From: Micrasema longulum
Taxonomy: Eukaryota; Arthropoda; Insecta; Trichoptera; Brachycentridae
Direction of reading: 5' to 3'
NCBI GenBank assembly: GCA_022494885.1
Contig: JAGVSM010002716.1
Span: forward strand, 124,001-188,000
DNA length: 64,000 nt
Part shown: piece after piece, positions 37,101 through 47,010 of the stretch
How positions within the stretch are numbered: the stretch's first letter is position 1
Layout: each line of letters opens with the position of its first letter
Notes under the pieces: generated by a model
Told to the model about the DNA's origin: nothing
The model's database searches: none
What the model saw: only the letters and a program-made list of their open reading frames with translations
Translations under genes and position numbers: made by a program

Positions 37101-37659
37101 GATACAAACCTAAATATCTACGCATATTTATATAATTCTCTTTTTTTTTTCAAATGGACAATATCTTAATCTTACAACTAGATATATTTTGACAAATATG
37201 ATACATTCCGAAATATAATACAAATACTATAATTTTAAAGGAAGTTTTCAACAAAGGGAAAAATGGAGTTTAAAAGAAATAAGGCTTTATAATTGTAATA
37301 ATAATATTGTTTAATCCAATGGAAAATAGTGCGGAGCCAATCTTACTATATAACAGATAAAAATATTTATTTTAATTATTTAAGTAATTTAAATAAAAAA
37401 ATAAAAATAACAATTACAAAAAATAAGTATAAACCAATGGTAAACGAAGAAAAAAACAAAGAAAAAATTTAGAAGAAAGAAATTTAATAAATGTTTTAAA
37501 AAGGTACGTTTGCTTAATTTAATAGTAAATTTTAGAAGCTGAATTTCTACATGTCATCCCCTTTTTATCTAAAATATTAATTGAGTATATTTCACAACAA
37601 ACTACAATTAATGTTTATATTTAACTTACATCATCAAGTTCAGAGCAAGCTTCTGACAT
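21693..37659 (-). CDS. DNAI1: DNAI1, axonemal outer-arm dynein intermediate chain 1, 15 exons (proximal start model)
   Basis: This is the WD-repeat intermediate chain that anchors the outer dynein arm to the doublet microtubule in motile cilia and sperm. Exons are 37630-37659, 36176-36301, 34914-35115, 34492-34602, 33973-34181, 33544-33678, 33322-33454, 33070-33237, 32138-32281, 31945-32054, 29981-30143, 28134-28362, 26310-26409, 24755-24888 and 21693-21873. Phases are consistent and give 2175 nt (724 codons; human is about 699). The order is a Lys-rich N terminus, RPPDQERLTEA, an acidic Glu-run linker (exons 4-5), LANQFNFCERA, TVETQTYPPP with a TQT dynein-light-chain type motif (230-232), VNQNIYDEI, PLWRFSYERM, then WD repeats (LAWNPHYYDLFAVAYG, GLYDGNVCVYN, SVSGDGRVTFW, CSGDWRIKIWE, AACTSDGK) and a KLLSLVREP tail. 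The proximal exon encodes MSEACSELDD. A distal first exon at 48991-49017 is a rival and, I think, better start. The exon 11 end (29981) is the least certain junction. Confidence 0.93.
22107..22441 (-). mobile_element. RTE-like LINE fragment with (TAC)n
   Basis: The minus strand reads SKSKVMVFERGGEV, NKCLEQVEEFVYLGSMF, RVEKDVERRVNAGNKMN and NGVLVPTLMYESET, the conserved post-RT segment of RTE-like LINEs. A (TAC)n microsatellite at 22107-22141 abuts it. It lies in DNAI1 intron 14, same strand as the host gene, and its near-duplicate is at 28850-29700. Confidence 0.85.
22495..22890 (+). repeat. SINE family 3 interrupted by SINE family 2
   Basis: Starts GTCCAGGCGGATATAGAATA with tRNA-like GTAGCGCAGTGGTTGACATT. 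A family 2 head (AACCGTGAAACTGGCATCGC, then GTTGCAAGAAAATCC) interrupts at about 22593. It resumes with GTGCACC-type body and ends in a GATGATGATTA tail. Confidence 0.6.
23028..23160 (+). repeat. Dispersed repeat pair member (see 20850-21000)
   Basis: Reads VISAVRAMSFF and IDIFHVTEGKFKERI and pairs with the sequence at 20850-21000. Its type is not recognised. Confidence 0.4.
23355..23707. mobile_element. 353-bp palindromic MITE, TA target duplication
   Basis: Ends CAGGGTGTTC...GAACACCCTG are flanked by TA at 23353-23354 and 23708-23709. The arms are almost fully complementary for over 150 bp (CACATCCGAAACCACAATGA at the left matches the right arm), so it would fold as one long hairpin with a short GC-rich loop region. 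Mariner-type MITE; sits in DNAI1 intron 14. Confidence 0.85.
23755..23850 (+). repeat. GAAACCGGT-containing repeat end
   Basis: Contains ACGTCTCGAAACCGGTAGAC followed by an AAAAAGCCGGTAATGGCC block. It belongs with the GAAACCGGTC motifs found at Penelope-like element ends elsewhere in the window. Confidence 0.4.
24091..24622. mobile_element. 532-bp MITE with TAGTCCTTAAAAT ends
   Basis: The left arm TAGTCCTTAAAATATAGC, with AATGACAGCTGTCAAA inward, is repeated inverted at the right (TTTTAAGGACTA). TA duplications flank it at 24089-24090 and 24623-24624. No ORF. It lies in DNAI1 intron 14. Confidence 0.75.
24985..25228. repeat. Dispersed repeat, copy 2 of a pair with 5490-5830
   Basis: Diverged copy in the same orientation: GGAAATTGGATATAAAAATA, ACGCGGTAAAAATTAGAGC, GCGTCACAAGTTCAC, TCAGCAGAACTC, GTGCGGAGTAATTTCA. 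It lies in DNAI1 intron 13. Confidence 0.75.
25235..25650 (-). mobile_element. RTE-like LINE 3' fragment with (GAT)n tail
   Basis: Minus-strand frames give LSDRIRKTEIQKISVVTDVV, KGKRSRGRPPPHN and a downstream QDRDVRR-like block. They are broken by frameshifts and a poly-G run (25363-25374). The element ends in GATGATGATGATGG (25230-25243). The R-x-R/GRPPxRW signature is the post-RT tail of RTE-type LINEs. Located in DNAI1 intron 13. Confidence 0.75.
25855..25935 (+). repeat. Repeat family A end fragment
   Basis: Contains AGGCAAAACATTTTTGAGAA and GAAATCCATCCTTGTCTACA, the interior and terminal parts of family A fused by deletion. Confidence 0.5.
26545..26640. repeat. 37-bp minisatellite, block 1
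   Basis: The unit ACATTATGAACTATGACCAA, followed by TATCTCACATA, is repeated about 2.5 times. Single further units lie at 27453-27490 and 28048-28090, each directly after a LINE poly-A end. Situated in DNAI1 intron 12. Confidence 0.75.
26640..27450 (+). mobile_element. Jockey/CR1-type LINE reverse transcriptase fragment
   Basis: Reads FPELWKISHLTPIFKSGDKC, RPIFILSPIPKLFESI and a decayed QHGF-like motif, which are RT blocks 1-2 of non-LTR elements. After a deletion comes a 3' UTR ending in an A-rich tail (27425-27452). Stops and deletions make it dead. It lies in DNAI1 intron 12, antisense to the host. Confidence 0.8.
27490..28047 (+). mobile_element. 5'-truncated LINE tail
   Basis: AT/T-rich sequence ending in a probable 3' UTR (CTGTATGTTTCCTGAATAAA then a long A-rich run, 28020-28047). 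Directly after the tail the minisatellite unit resumes, so it looks like a second insertion into the array. No coding part remains. Confidence 0.5.
28455..28572 (+). mobile_element. LINE RT fragment with GVPQGSVL motif
   Basis: Reads NNSGVPQGSVLRPILF, the highly conserved RT motif 3 (GVPQGSVLGPLLF) of non-LTR elements. It is cut off at about 28573 by a SINE. Confidence 0.8.
28573..28832 (-). repeat. tRNA-derived SINE, family 3
   Basis: Runs from a CATCGTCATCACG tail through CACCCAGTGGTGCATAGAGT, GTGCCATTCCAGGAAC and GGAATTGAAACCAGGACCTC (B-box complement) to a tRNA-like head. It is inserted in the LINE fragment to its left. Confidence 0.75.
28850..29700 (-). mobile_element. RTE-like LINE 3' half
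   Basis: The minus strand reads, over shifted frames, KQGYVMSPWLFNL (RT motif), a VMNESKSKVMVF block, then YRRETWNWQRKNERLVNAVE, MRYLRRMCEKSMYNRVINDE, RWFGHVE and GRPRKMWHDQINQNL. It is truncated and frameshifted. Located in DNAI1 intron 11, same strand as the host, with a partial twin at 22107-22441. Confidence 0.85.
30880..31110. repeat. Dispersed repeat, pair with 6590-6800
   Basis: Contains TCGAATGCAACCCTGGTAGG and AAAACCGCACTTAAATCGG then TTGAGCCGTTTAGGAG. Located in DNAI1 intron 10. Confidence 0.6.
31190..31375. mobile_element. Inverted-repeat element with ACCGGTTT arms
   Basis: The left arm TATTCAGTGACCGGTTTCAT then CGCTTTCGCGACATCTTC is followed by its inverted copy GATATCGCGAAAGCGATGAA then ACCGGTCATTGGATATTCC. 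It is a complete head-to-head form of the unit found singly at 7495-7600. Confidence 0.75.
31440..31630 (+). mobile_element. LINE 3' UTR remnant
   Basis: Shares TAATTATCCTT, GCTCTGTTTACCTCTTAAG, TATGTTGT and a poly-A end with the LINE tail at 35890-35975, so it is a 5'-truncated copy of the same family. Confidence 0.6.
33718..33870 (+). mobile_element. Short RTE-like LINE fragment
   Basis: Reads RRIGWLSHIVDAS, the RRLxWLGHVxRM block of RTE-like LINEs, followed by a decayed RPRGR region. Located in DNAI1 intron 5, antisense to the gene. Confidence 0.5.
34422..34462 (-). other. Cryptic or alternative 41-nt exon candidate in DNAI1 intron 4
   Basis: Flanked on the minus strand by an acceptor (TTTTCTTCAG) and a strong donor (CAG|GTAAGT), and open in the incoming frame. 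Its 41-nt length would shift the next exon out of frame into a stop, so it cannot be a constitutive coding exon. It could be a poison exon or chance. Confidence 0.3.
35300..35990 (+). mobile_element. LINE ORF2 C-terminal fragment and 3' UTR
   Basis: Reads RRNCVLDIPHCKTRPAQRHA then YFMGPKILNSFF, the conserved C-terminal block of Jockey/CR1-type ORF2 (T-R-x-x-QRHFxYxGPKxYNSLP). It ends in an A-rich tail. Located in DNAI1 intron 2. Confidence 0.7.
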
Positions 37660-37669
37660 GTTATAATAT

Positions 37670-38185
37670 TTAAATTATTCGACAAGGAATGATTTTTCTC
37701 GAAAAAGAAAACTTTAAATATGGACACTATTCGTCAAATTAAACGCAGAATTTATACGATATCATTTGATTATATGTTTAAATATATTGAATAACTTTTC
37801 TCACATTACGAGCAATGAAACTTGTTTAATGTAGTAATAATACAGTCACGTCCGTCTTAGCTCGCGGTTCTTCAAAACTAAACAATAAAGATATATACCT
37901 ACCCTGAAAAGTTTGTCCAAGATAAGGGTTGTTTATCGGCTGGTAGAGGGAAGTAGAAGGGGAGGTTATTTGTGGAACTAATAAAGATTAGTAGAAGGGA
38001 AAATTAAAAAATAATCTCAAGTAAAAAAAGACGGGTCATGGAATCTGATCATTATCAAAAGCGAAAGTATATATTATGTTATACACAAATGATAGCTTAA
38101 TATACCTTATATTATGACATCATTTGTACTCAGTTCAAATATGTTCTAGTTTTTTAAGGAACAAAATTATGATTAACGATGTTTT
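37670..38185. other. Sequence upstream of the proximal DNAI1 start
   Basis: AT-rich. I looked for an X-box or TATA element near the proximal ATG and saw none. A modest GC patch (37850-37875) is the only hint of a promoter. Confidence 0.35.
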
Positions 38186-38189
38186 GACA

Positions 38190-38400
38190 GTAGATAGTAG
38201 GTTAGACGGCTAATTGTGAAACTGGCATCGTGGGTTCGATTCCCGCCAGCTGCAAGAAGAAAACGGAAGAAATATTTTTTTATAAATATTAGTCTGGGTG
38301 GTGTGGTGTATTTTCCATAGCTTCCTTCCATATCACATATTTCTAACCTGCTGACAAGCCTCTAAAATAAAGGCTTACCGGCTTATTCCTTAAAAATGAA
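38190..38400 (+). repeat. tRNA-derived SINE, family 2
   Basis: The head is TAGACGGCTAATTGTGAAAC, with a B box GTGGGTTCGATTCCCGCCAG. The body GGTGGTGTGGTGTATTTTCC ends in GACAAGCCTCTAAAATAAAG. It is the partner of 54000-54225. Confidence 0.8.
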
Positions 38401-38554
38401 ACACTTCTAGTGAAATTTCTAGAAAACCCGGACATTTAAATAACTTTTATGTGAGCCAATTTTTGGTTTTTCAAGAAAACCTAAGTAACCTTGTTTTTTA
38501 TTCGTTAAAAAAAGACTTTTTTACTTTATATTTTGCCTTTAACGTTGAAGTTGG

Positions 38555-38715
38555 CTACCTCTGTACTGTAGTGGCTAAACGCTTGACTCACACACGGAAG
38601 ACTTCGGGTTTGATTCCCAGTGAGAACACAAGCATTAAAACGTAGTTTTTTCTGAAGCCTGGTGTTTTGTGCTGTAATTCTTCTTTTTGGCCTGTTGTGG
38701 TGTAAAAATAATTCC
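38555..38715 (+). repeat. tRNA-derived SINE, family 1
   Basis: A box TGTAGTGGCTAAACGC, B box TCGGGTTTGATTCCCAG, then GAGAACACAAG and body CTGAAGCCTGGTGTTTTGTG and GGCCTGTTGTGGTG. Confidence 0.8.
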
Positions 38716-38719
38716 TTTA

Positions 38720-41265
38720 AAGAAACTAAAAGAAATTTTAAAAAAATGCGCTAATGCAAGTCAATATGTTTTAAAAAGTTTTTAAAAATATTTTTAGCAA
38801 AAACAAAATGTCATCGAATACACTTTCAACAAATACATATGTATGTCGATTACCATAAAACTGTTTGACGGAAATATTTTAAAAAAATACCTTAGTCGAC
38901 TAAAAATTACTTACGCATTAAAAAAAAATTTTTGTTTACTTATTTAATTAGGCAAATATTGCCTTAGAATTAATAATTTCAAAGCAAATTTTGGAAAATT
39001 AAGTAATAAAAGGGCATTGAATATAAGGATTATTATTATTCTTAATAAATGTATTTTCAAATTGACAAAAAATAAAAGTAAAAATTTAAAAGATGTACAG
39101 CACCCTCGATTAAACACCCTCGATTTGGTCAACTTTATTATACCAATATGAATTGCATACTAATAAAAAAAAATCGAAACGTATAAATATATTTTTAATA
39201 AGACTCAGGCAAGCCTATGCAATTGATTTTCAATAAATAAAGCGAATTATTACAATATTCAGTAACACCTTTACATTTTCAACCCTAGTACTTCACCGTG
39301 TTTTTGATTAGATCCCTCAAATATAACTTAATGTTCGATATAATATTAATTAGAAAACTTTGTACATTAAGTATCGCGTTCTTTGGAAACATCGCTTTTA
39401 TTACCAAACAATATATACATAAACAGTTTGTAGTTAATGAAGGGAAAGTTTAAAACAAAATGGCCGGAGTTCGAACTAATAAAATGGAAGTAATTCCTAC
39501 TGCAGCGGTAGTTAGCTGCGTGACAACCTTTCGTGACACTTCCGGTGTGGAGACATTGTGAACTAGATTTGTCTTGTATTTTACTGTTTATTACTATTAA
39601 CCATACTTGCATAATTAGATAATATGTCTCAACAATCGTGCATTGCAGTCACAAATATGTACAAACAAGTCTTTAGTGCAAAATTTGTGAAGAATTTTCC
39701 ATTCAAAACATAAATAATATTTTGAGCATGTTCTATGTTTGTGCAAAAACTATATATTGTATCTTTTCCCATCACAAAAGTTGAAGTCTCTGTTAAAAAA
39801 TCGAAATGCAATAATTTTATGTGAAATTTAAGAAAAATGTTTATTGTTTTCTTTCGTATCTTTTGATAACATTAACATTGCCTATGTTTATAAAATACCT
39901 TATATTGGTACCTATACAAAGTGCGGCATGGAATGCATCTCGATCATTTGGCACTTATTTCACAAGACAAGTTAAACACCTGTCAAAATATGAAATAATG
40001 TGCTGAAAATCTGCAATTTAAATCTTATGTCCTCTAAATTGGTAATTGAACGCTGATATCACGCCATTTTCGAAAAAAATAAAATAGATTTAGCGCACTT
40101 ATTATTGACGAAAGAAAAAAACGTTTATGAAAAAAGCTTTTTAATTTAACAAACTTGAGGACCATGGAATTAGATAGTAAATAATTTGATAATCTACCAA
40201 AATAGTGAGATGATTAAAAATACTTTTTGTGAAGATTTTGTTTCTAATACTTGTGTAAAATATATAATAAATTAACGTGTTTCTCGGTAGACCAATAGAA
40301 ACATCTGTGACTTATAAAAATATTATTTTCGCAAAAATGACAGAAAGTGCTGAGATAGAAAAGGACGATAACAAAAACCATATTTTCCTTTCATGCAAAC
40401 TCGCGACTTGTCGACACAATCGATATTCAGATACATCTTTACAAATCATCGAAAAAACATTATGTTTGTACACGATTGAAGCATTTATAACCCGTGCTGG
40501 ATTATTGCAAAACATGCACAGGCAGATGAAACACGAATTTTTGCATGACGCCGCGTCCATTTTGAAAAGGTTAATCAAAATGTCGGCAGTGCTTTGCGTT
40601 GGTTGCAGTTTACTTACATTGCGCAGATTTGCTGTAATCGCGGAACTCACAGAACGGATCGAAAATACCTGAAATTATCCCAAATTACCGCAAATGACAA
40701 ACTGCTTCAATCATCATTGTGTTCTGAAACTTTTAAGGGTAACAACGTGCAACATTGACCTAAATACTATATTATTATCTATTAATGGTACCAACAATTA
40801 CGGCTACCAGGAAAGTTATATAAAACTTATATATAAAAATAAACGAATCAATTAAATTATCAGGTAAATAAATATGAATAAATAAAAATGTACCATGTTT
40901 TCCTAACTTATTTATAAAATATTAAGGCTTTAGTGTATGCGTTTTTGTAAATGTCGTTTACACCATTAGATGTTTTCAACTTGGGAATGTAAAACAATAA
41001 CCTTTTTACAAAGGAACATGTTGTGTTTCTTAAACCATTGGCATCGATATTATTGTGGTTTTTAAAATACGTCAACTTATATATTTATGTAAGACCATGA
41101 ATTCGGAATTGGTAAAACAACCTTTTCAACATTGTATATTTGACTAATTTTCTACATTAAGAAAAGAAAAAATAAGACATAACTACAGGCCATTCGATAC
41201 TAGTGTTGTTTTTGCAGTAGGTAGGTATTATAATAAATATATGGAGATAAAAATTAATACACCTA
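38720..41265. other. No recognised gene; one 131-codon ORF
   Basis: AT-rich intergenic DNA. The longest open frame is 40277-40672 (plus, 131 codons, Cys- and Leu-containing, no family recognised). An antisense ORF of 112 codons overlaps it, which weakens any coding claim. Confidence 0.35.
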
Positions 41266-41269
41266 TTCT

Positions 41270-41690
41270 CCTCTACGGATGCCAATTGTGGCATCTCAGT
41301 AGGGCCCAAAAGAGCAAGATAACGAGTTTTGAGAATGTCAAATAAAAATCTTAAGTGTACAGTGGTTTGATTTTGTGAGAAATGATCAAATCGGAGAACA
41401 GACGCAGCAAGTTTCTGTGACAACAGTTATCAAGCGGCGGCTATACGGTTGGGTAGGCCATATACTGTGAATGCCTCCTGAGACCATTAACCACAATTGC
41501 CTATTTAACAAAGCATCAGGTTTTCGACGTTCTGGACGTCCGTTGCTGACTGTTCGTTGGCAGTTCATGTCAAAACTACGGGACGCGAACCTGACTTGTG
41601 AAAATGCACAGGAGCTGGCAGCTAACAAGGATGCCTGGAGGCCTTTTTTGGACACCGTATGCTCCAAATAGGTTGCCGACATAGAATGAT
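41270..41690 (+). mobile_element. RTE-like LINE 3' fragment
   Basis: Reads RRLYGWVGHIL, then ASGFRRSGRPLLTVRWQFMS, KLRDANLTCENAQELAANKD and AWRPFLDTVC, which is the R-R-L-x-W-x-GH, GRPxxRW and W-R-x-F/L order of the RTE-type tail. It ends near GATGATTA. Confidence 0.7.
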
Positions 41691-42389
41691 GATTATAAAT
41701 TATGGAAATTTACTACCAAAAACTACAAATGATTTTTCCACTCTGATTAAACTATTAGATAAATGATAAAATAAAGCTGAAAGTGATCAAAACAAAGAAA
41801 TGTAAATCGATAAAACAACAATTTTCCCAATAACTGATCGTGTCAAGTCATGAATTTAGTTTGTAAAACTCGACAGTACATTTTTGCGTGAGACCCAAAG
41901 TTAAATAGCGCATAAATTCATAAACGAATTGCGGAAATTAGGAATTTATTAACTAGTTTTAATAGAAAATGGAGTCGGTATAAAATACCATCAATAGTGA
42001 TGCGCGAAATTGATCGATGACAGAAATTGAATAAATAAATCACAAATTAATGATACAGGTACAAACGTATTTATTAATTTATAAAATTATTGCTCAGAAA
42101 ACAAGTAATATTTTTTGTATGCAATCAATGGATTTACGTAAAATATATAAAGTTAATAAATAATTTTAATAGATTGGCCAAAATCACTAGCAATCGAGTG
42201 GAGGCTTTAAAAAGGCCGATGAGGCGACTTTCATAACCCCCCGGCAAAAGGGTTATTTGTTTACATTTACCATATTACCATACAAGAAGCGTTACGATGG
42301 AGTTATTGCCTGAAAAATTAGGTGAATCGGTTATTTCACAAAACGGTCATTATAACTGACTTTCGAGATCTAGTGATTTAACACCACTA

Positions 42390-42770
42390 GAATATAAAAA
42401 TAAAAATATTTATGATTTTGGGAGGAACAGAGATTTCCATAGGTTCAACACGGGAAATTAAGATATGCTTGTTGTGCCCACTACTAGACTGCAAAAAATT
42501 AATAAGTCTATTGCCTCAAACTGCATTCGATTCTACAACGAGGTACCTCTGAAAATTTAGGCTTTGCCAACAAAAAAACTTGGAAAGAACTACTATAGAG
42601 TCGACGAATATTTGCAGGATAAGATAGCTTGGCATTAGATTTGTGTATATCGGTTTTTATTTATTGATTTTAGTTTGTTGATTTAAATTGAGTTGTATTA
42701 TAATTATATTACAAAGTTATAATTTTATTGACGTTTATAAGAGATTCAATGAATCCTATGTAAAGAATAT
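42390..42770 (+). mobile_element. LINE ORF2 C-terminal fragment
   Basis: Reads DFHRFNTGN, VVPTTRLQKINKSIASNCI, RFYNEVP and YYRVDEYLQDKIAWH, interrupted by stops. This is the C-terminal pattern of a Jockey-like LINE (VPxTRL...FYNxxP...YYxVxxYLxD). It ends in an ACTACTACTA microsatellite. Confidence 0.65.
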
Positions 42771-42824
42771 ACTACTACTACTAGATTATTTGCTGTAGTG
42801 AGTTCTTTAAATCACAGGTTTACA

Positions 42825-42990
42825 CCAACAAACCCCCCAGGACTCTTGATGAGCTCGAAGCCAACATCCACCGCACCATAGTCGCTATACCATTCGAAAT
42901 GTTGCACAGTCATCGAAAATTGGCGTCACTAGATTAATCAGTGCAAGAGAAGCTGTGGTGGTCATTTAAAATATATTTTGTATGAATCGT
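42825..42990 (+). pseudogene. Tc/mariner-superfamily transposase C-terminal fragment
   Basis: Reads NKPPRTLDELEANIHRTIVA then IPFEMLHSHRKLASLD, the C-terminal block (TPRTLxELExxIRxxIxxIPxEMLxR) of Tc/mariner-like transposases related to the remnant at 9620-10135. Confidence 0.65.
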
Positions 42991-43799
42991 AAATGGTATA
43001 CAAGCACCATGTAATTAAACCATTCCGTTACTTTTTTTATGGATATTTCTGTGTTTTATTTCAAATTTAAATCCTTTTGTTCTTTTCGATAAACCCTACA
43101 TAAGCATGCAACTATATATTTTTTTTTGTATCTGTAAAATATTATAATTTATGAAATTTTAAGAAATCTTATATCCATGTTATAAAATCTTATATTCACT
43201 ACAATTTATTGGTAACCTAATACACTTGAAAGTTAAACCGTTTATAATTTTAAATTAAATTTATTTTACTTTCTGAATCGGATACAAATCTGTTCTTTTG
43301 CATCCCTAAACATTATGAATATAAAATCAAATGCCAAAAGTTACTTGCGAAATATGTATTATCAGTGTATGAAAACATCGGATGCCAGAATTTCTAAACA
43401 AAGTCTGCCTTTATGCGAAATAACGAATCGAACAAAAGCTCAAAGTTGCGTAAATCTGGCGATAGTATTACTCGAATAACTACGGAAATAACATTTATCT
43501 AAATCTAAACGAATACGTTGAAATATAGATCGTAAATAACAATAACATATACTCGTAAACAACGTAATCGAAAAAATGAGTACCACCTATCGATAATCAT
43601 AATTTAATATGTCGGATTCGACGTAGGTACGTCAATATATATTTCTTTTTCAGTTCATCATGTCATCGTTCCTAAAATACATTTGTAAATGGTATTCGTA
43701 ATTTTAGCATTTTGTTTACTGATATTATTTCGTTAAAACAATATTTTTTATTTCCGATTCAAGAAAATTTTATAGCCCATACTCGTAATAATTTTTCGG

Positions 43800-44715
43800 C
43801 AATGTTTTGAGTTTGGCAAATTTTTGTCGATAAGGACTGGATTCAACCCCCTAGGGAGCTGTTAATATTAACATATTACAACTGACATGAAGAACATTTC
43901 ACAGAAAGGAATATAGAAGTCTAGGAGTCTAGAAAGTCAACAGATGGAAGAATTGAAGAAATATGGATGTTCAAACATAGGCAGAATGGTGAATGTTACA
44001 CCGTGTGTAAAGTGGTCATTTAAACTAGCCAATGAAACTCATAAACCCTTTAAATACCTAGACTTCTACATTCACTTCAATGAAATGTTATTCATCTATG
44101 TTGTAATATATTAATGTTAATAACTCGTATGGAAGTTAAATCTAGTTCTTGTCTACAAAAAAGTTGGACAAACCCAAATTATTTTTAACAAAACCAGCTG
44201 GGCTAAGAAAAAGCGTAAAATCTTTCAGGCGTTGCCTAGTATGTAAGTGAAATAATTCGGTCAGAATCTCACCCGTATCAATAAAGCTTTCTGTTCTTTA
44301 ACTTCACAAAGATCAACAGATGGAGAAATCGAAAAAAGATTAATTTCATTTAACATAGTACAACAGAGATGAAGAACATTTTAAAGAAGGTAATTTAAAA
44401 GTCTAGGCATCTACAGGGCTTATGCCCTGTCATTGGCTGGTTTAAGTGGCCACTTTACACACTGTGTAACATTCACCATCCCGCCCATTTGAACATTTAT
44501 ATTACTTTAACTCTTTCATCTGCTGATGTTTGTGAAGTTAAAGAGGTGAAACCTTTATTTATGCGGGTGAGATTCATCTAATGGAACTATTTCACCTACA
44601 TAATAGACAACGCCTGAATTTTTTTAATTTCTGTACTTCTTTATGTTAATATTAACAGCTCCCCAGGGAATCCAGTCCTTGTCTACAAAAATTTGGACAA
44701 ACTCAAAATATTGTT
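43800..44715. mobile_element. Repeat family A, fullest copy with inverted terminal repeats
   Basis: The left terminus GTTTTGAGTTTGGCAAATTT then AAGGACTGGATTCAACCCCC and GAGCTGTTAATATTAACATA is repeated inverted at 44640-44715. The interior has two opposed blocks (TAAAGTGGTCATTTAAACTA and its reverse GTTTAAGTGGCCACTTTACA) and the GTGAAGTTAAAGAGGTGAAA block. No transposase is seen. It is either non-autonomous or a nested pair of copies. Confidence 0.75.
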
Positions 44716-44869
44716 CATTTTATAATATTTTATTTGGAATTGTTACAGCTATTACATAAAGTAGAAATATATAAACAATACTAGAGCTAATTAAAAAAAA
44801 TCCACTGTAAATCTAGTAATGCATTATATAATATATAAGAAAAGAGTTCACCTAATTGTTTGTCAACGA

Positions 44870-45052
44870 CGTTTGTATTCGTGTGTGCGTATGTGAATAT
44901 AGATGTACAAACATAGGCATAGGTAAATGCTACAAAGTAGTCACTTAAACTACCCAATGAGAAGTCATGAGCTCTGTAAATGCCTAGATTTTTATATTAC
45001 CTTCTAAAAAATATTCTTCATCTCTGTTGTAATACATTTATGATTAAAATGT
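44870..45052 (-). repeat. Repeat family A fragment
   Basis: Contains TACAAACATAGGCATAGG, TACCCAATGAGAAGTCATGA and AAAATATTCTTCATCTCTGT, the inverted interior block of family A. Confidence 0.6.
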
Positions 45053-45479
45053 TGTATTTTTGAAGACAAGAAAATAGTCTTCCTTTAATTAATGTCAACT
45101 ATGCCATTTTAAAAACTAAATCAAAGGACAAAATACAATACAGATTTAATCCGTTCCATGTTGATAGAATCGGTTATTTCAAGGTTCTACTCAAAATAGC
45201 GAAATAATTTGTTTTATATGCAAATGAAAACATTTTCTCTAGACCTACGGATTCCGGGACTACCCAACATGCAAATATTAATCGAATATAGATAAAGCTG
45301 ACATTTGAAGACGAAACTTCTTTACCCATATTTTTTAAGAAAACAGCAAAAGGAGTTAGTTTTTCAACGTAATAATGTTGTGAATCTTTTATTCATGAGG
45401 CATTTTTTTTAGTATTTCTATCGAAGTGCATCAGTAATATAATAGAGATAAGCAATATAATATAATAGAGAAATATAAT

Positions 45480-46125
45480 AGCTCCATTTATTTCTACTCC
45501 AGTCATTCATTTTGCTAAATATCCCCATCTAAATAATATGATAACTCGATGATAACTCGGGAAATAAAAAATAAAGCAATGAAAGCATCCACCCCTTTCC
45601 TGAAACTGTTCATAAAGATTTGTGTCTTTCTTTAGTTGCGCATATCAATGTCAATTTTTTAAAAACTAATTAAGCAAAAATTTAATATTTATTTACAATA
45701 AAAAATAACAAAACAAAGAAACTTTAAAAGCTTTCATTGTACCCCTCACTGCATTGTCAATTTGTGATCAATCAAATACACATGGTCAGCACAATCACCT
45801 TTTTCTAATTGCACAGTATGACAGTGAAGGAATACAGTGTTAGTTCCAAATTGAGACCGCGGCCACACGCTCCAGATCCCGCCTCGGAAAGGAAGAAGAA
45901 CGTAGTAATACAAACAAATCAAACAACGACACAAAACCCAAATACATATAGGAAACATTAGAATCATTTGCCCTATACAACATGCACTTGAGCAACAGAA
46001 GAAAAACAATGTGTATCTATACCAAATCACAGAGGAACATCAAATTATCAAGACACTACTGGCAAAATCCTAACACAGATCCTAACTCGAACTCAGGCGA
46101 AATAAAGCAAATCAATATGTATTTT
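45480..46125. other. Decayed repeat-like DNA, no gene
   Basis: Contains a short ATAACTCGATGATAACTCGG block next to GAAATAAAAAATAAAG, which is also found beside the pogo-like remnant at 3160-3345. The ORF at 45746-46030 (minus) shows no recognisable family. Confidence 0.35.
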
Positions 46126-46129
46126 TTTA

Positions 46130-47010
46130 TGTGATCTCGTGTGAGTTGGATTCGTTCCGACGTTTCAGCTTCCATTGGAGGAGCCATCTTCGCGGCCAAC
46201 TGTGTGTTTTGTATAAAAAAATATGTGCTTGTGAACCAGTGATAGTTTGTACCACTGAATAGATAGTGGTTTGTACCGTGTCGTAAAAATCTGCAATGGC
46301 GGAACACTTTACATGCATAGGACATATTTTTGTTTTCGAACTAAAAATGCACATAAACCTAGAAATTACAGTGCACGAAAAATAAAAAAAGGTCATTGAA
46401 ATACCATCGCAGCTTTTGAAAGAAAAATCCTCAGAGTTATGTATGGCTCTTAGAGAAAACAACCATGGGCGTCGTCGCTACAATAGAGAGCTTTATTTTA
46501 TCTACCGAGCGCCCGATGTAATCAACTCCATCAAGGTGGGACGCTCGAGGTGAGCTGGCTAATAATTAGAATGGACGACGAAAACCCCATAAAATGCCTA
46601 ACTCCCTCTAAGCCACAAGGACAACCAAGACCAGGAAGGCCTAAAATGCGATGGACGGACGGCACCAGCGCAGATATGGCAATTTTGGAAGGGAGAAACT
46701 GGAGAGGAAGGGCAGCAGACCGGCAAGAGTGGAGGAGATCCCTGGATTCAGCTAAGGCCCATCCAAGGCTGTCAAGCTTATTACAGTGATGATGAAATAC
46801 ACAAACACCCAAATAAAATTAAATTCAACATGGTTCCCGATACTACGCACTGCAAAAATGACACAGAATGTGCCTGCTGCCGACTATGACACGGTACAAA
46901 TTACTAGTTGCTGAACACATACTTTTTTCTACAAAACGCTCCGTTTACCTTGATTATGGCTCCTGCAATGGTAACAGAAACGTCGAAATGAGTTCAACTT
47001 ACACATGATC
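46130..47010. mobile_element. Mosaic flanked by GAAACGTC repeats, containing an RTE-like LINE 3' end
   Basis: GACGTTTCAGCTTCCATTGG then AGGAGCCATCTTCGCGG lies at 46158-46193. A related AATGGTAACAGAAACGTCG after ATGGCTCCTG lies inverted at 46957-46989. Between them, 46385-46795 (plus) reads AFERKILR, then GQPRPGRPKMRWTDGTSADM, GRAADRQEWRRSLDSAKAHP and RLSSLLQ with a GATGATG end: an RTE-like LINE tail. Confidence 0.65.

Noticed and set aside
39447..39557. Small ORF starting AAAATGGCCGGAG (33 codons) as a first coding exon
   Set aside because: It ends in a stop with no donor in frame and has no recognisable peptide or conserved partner exon.
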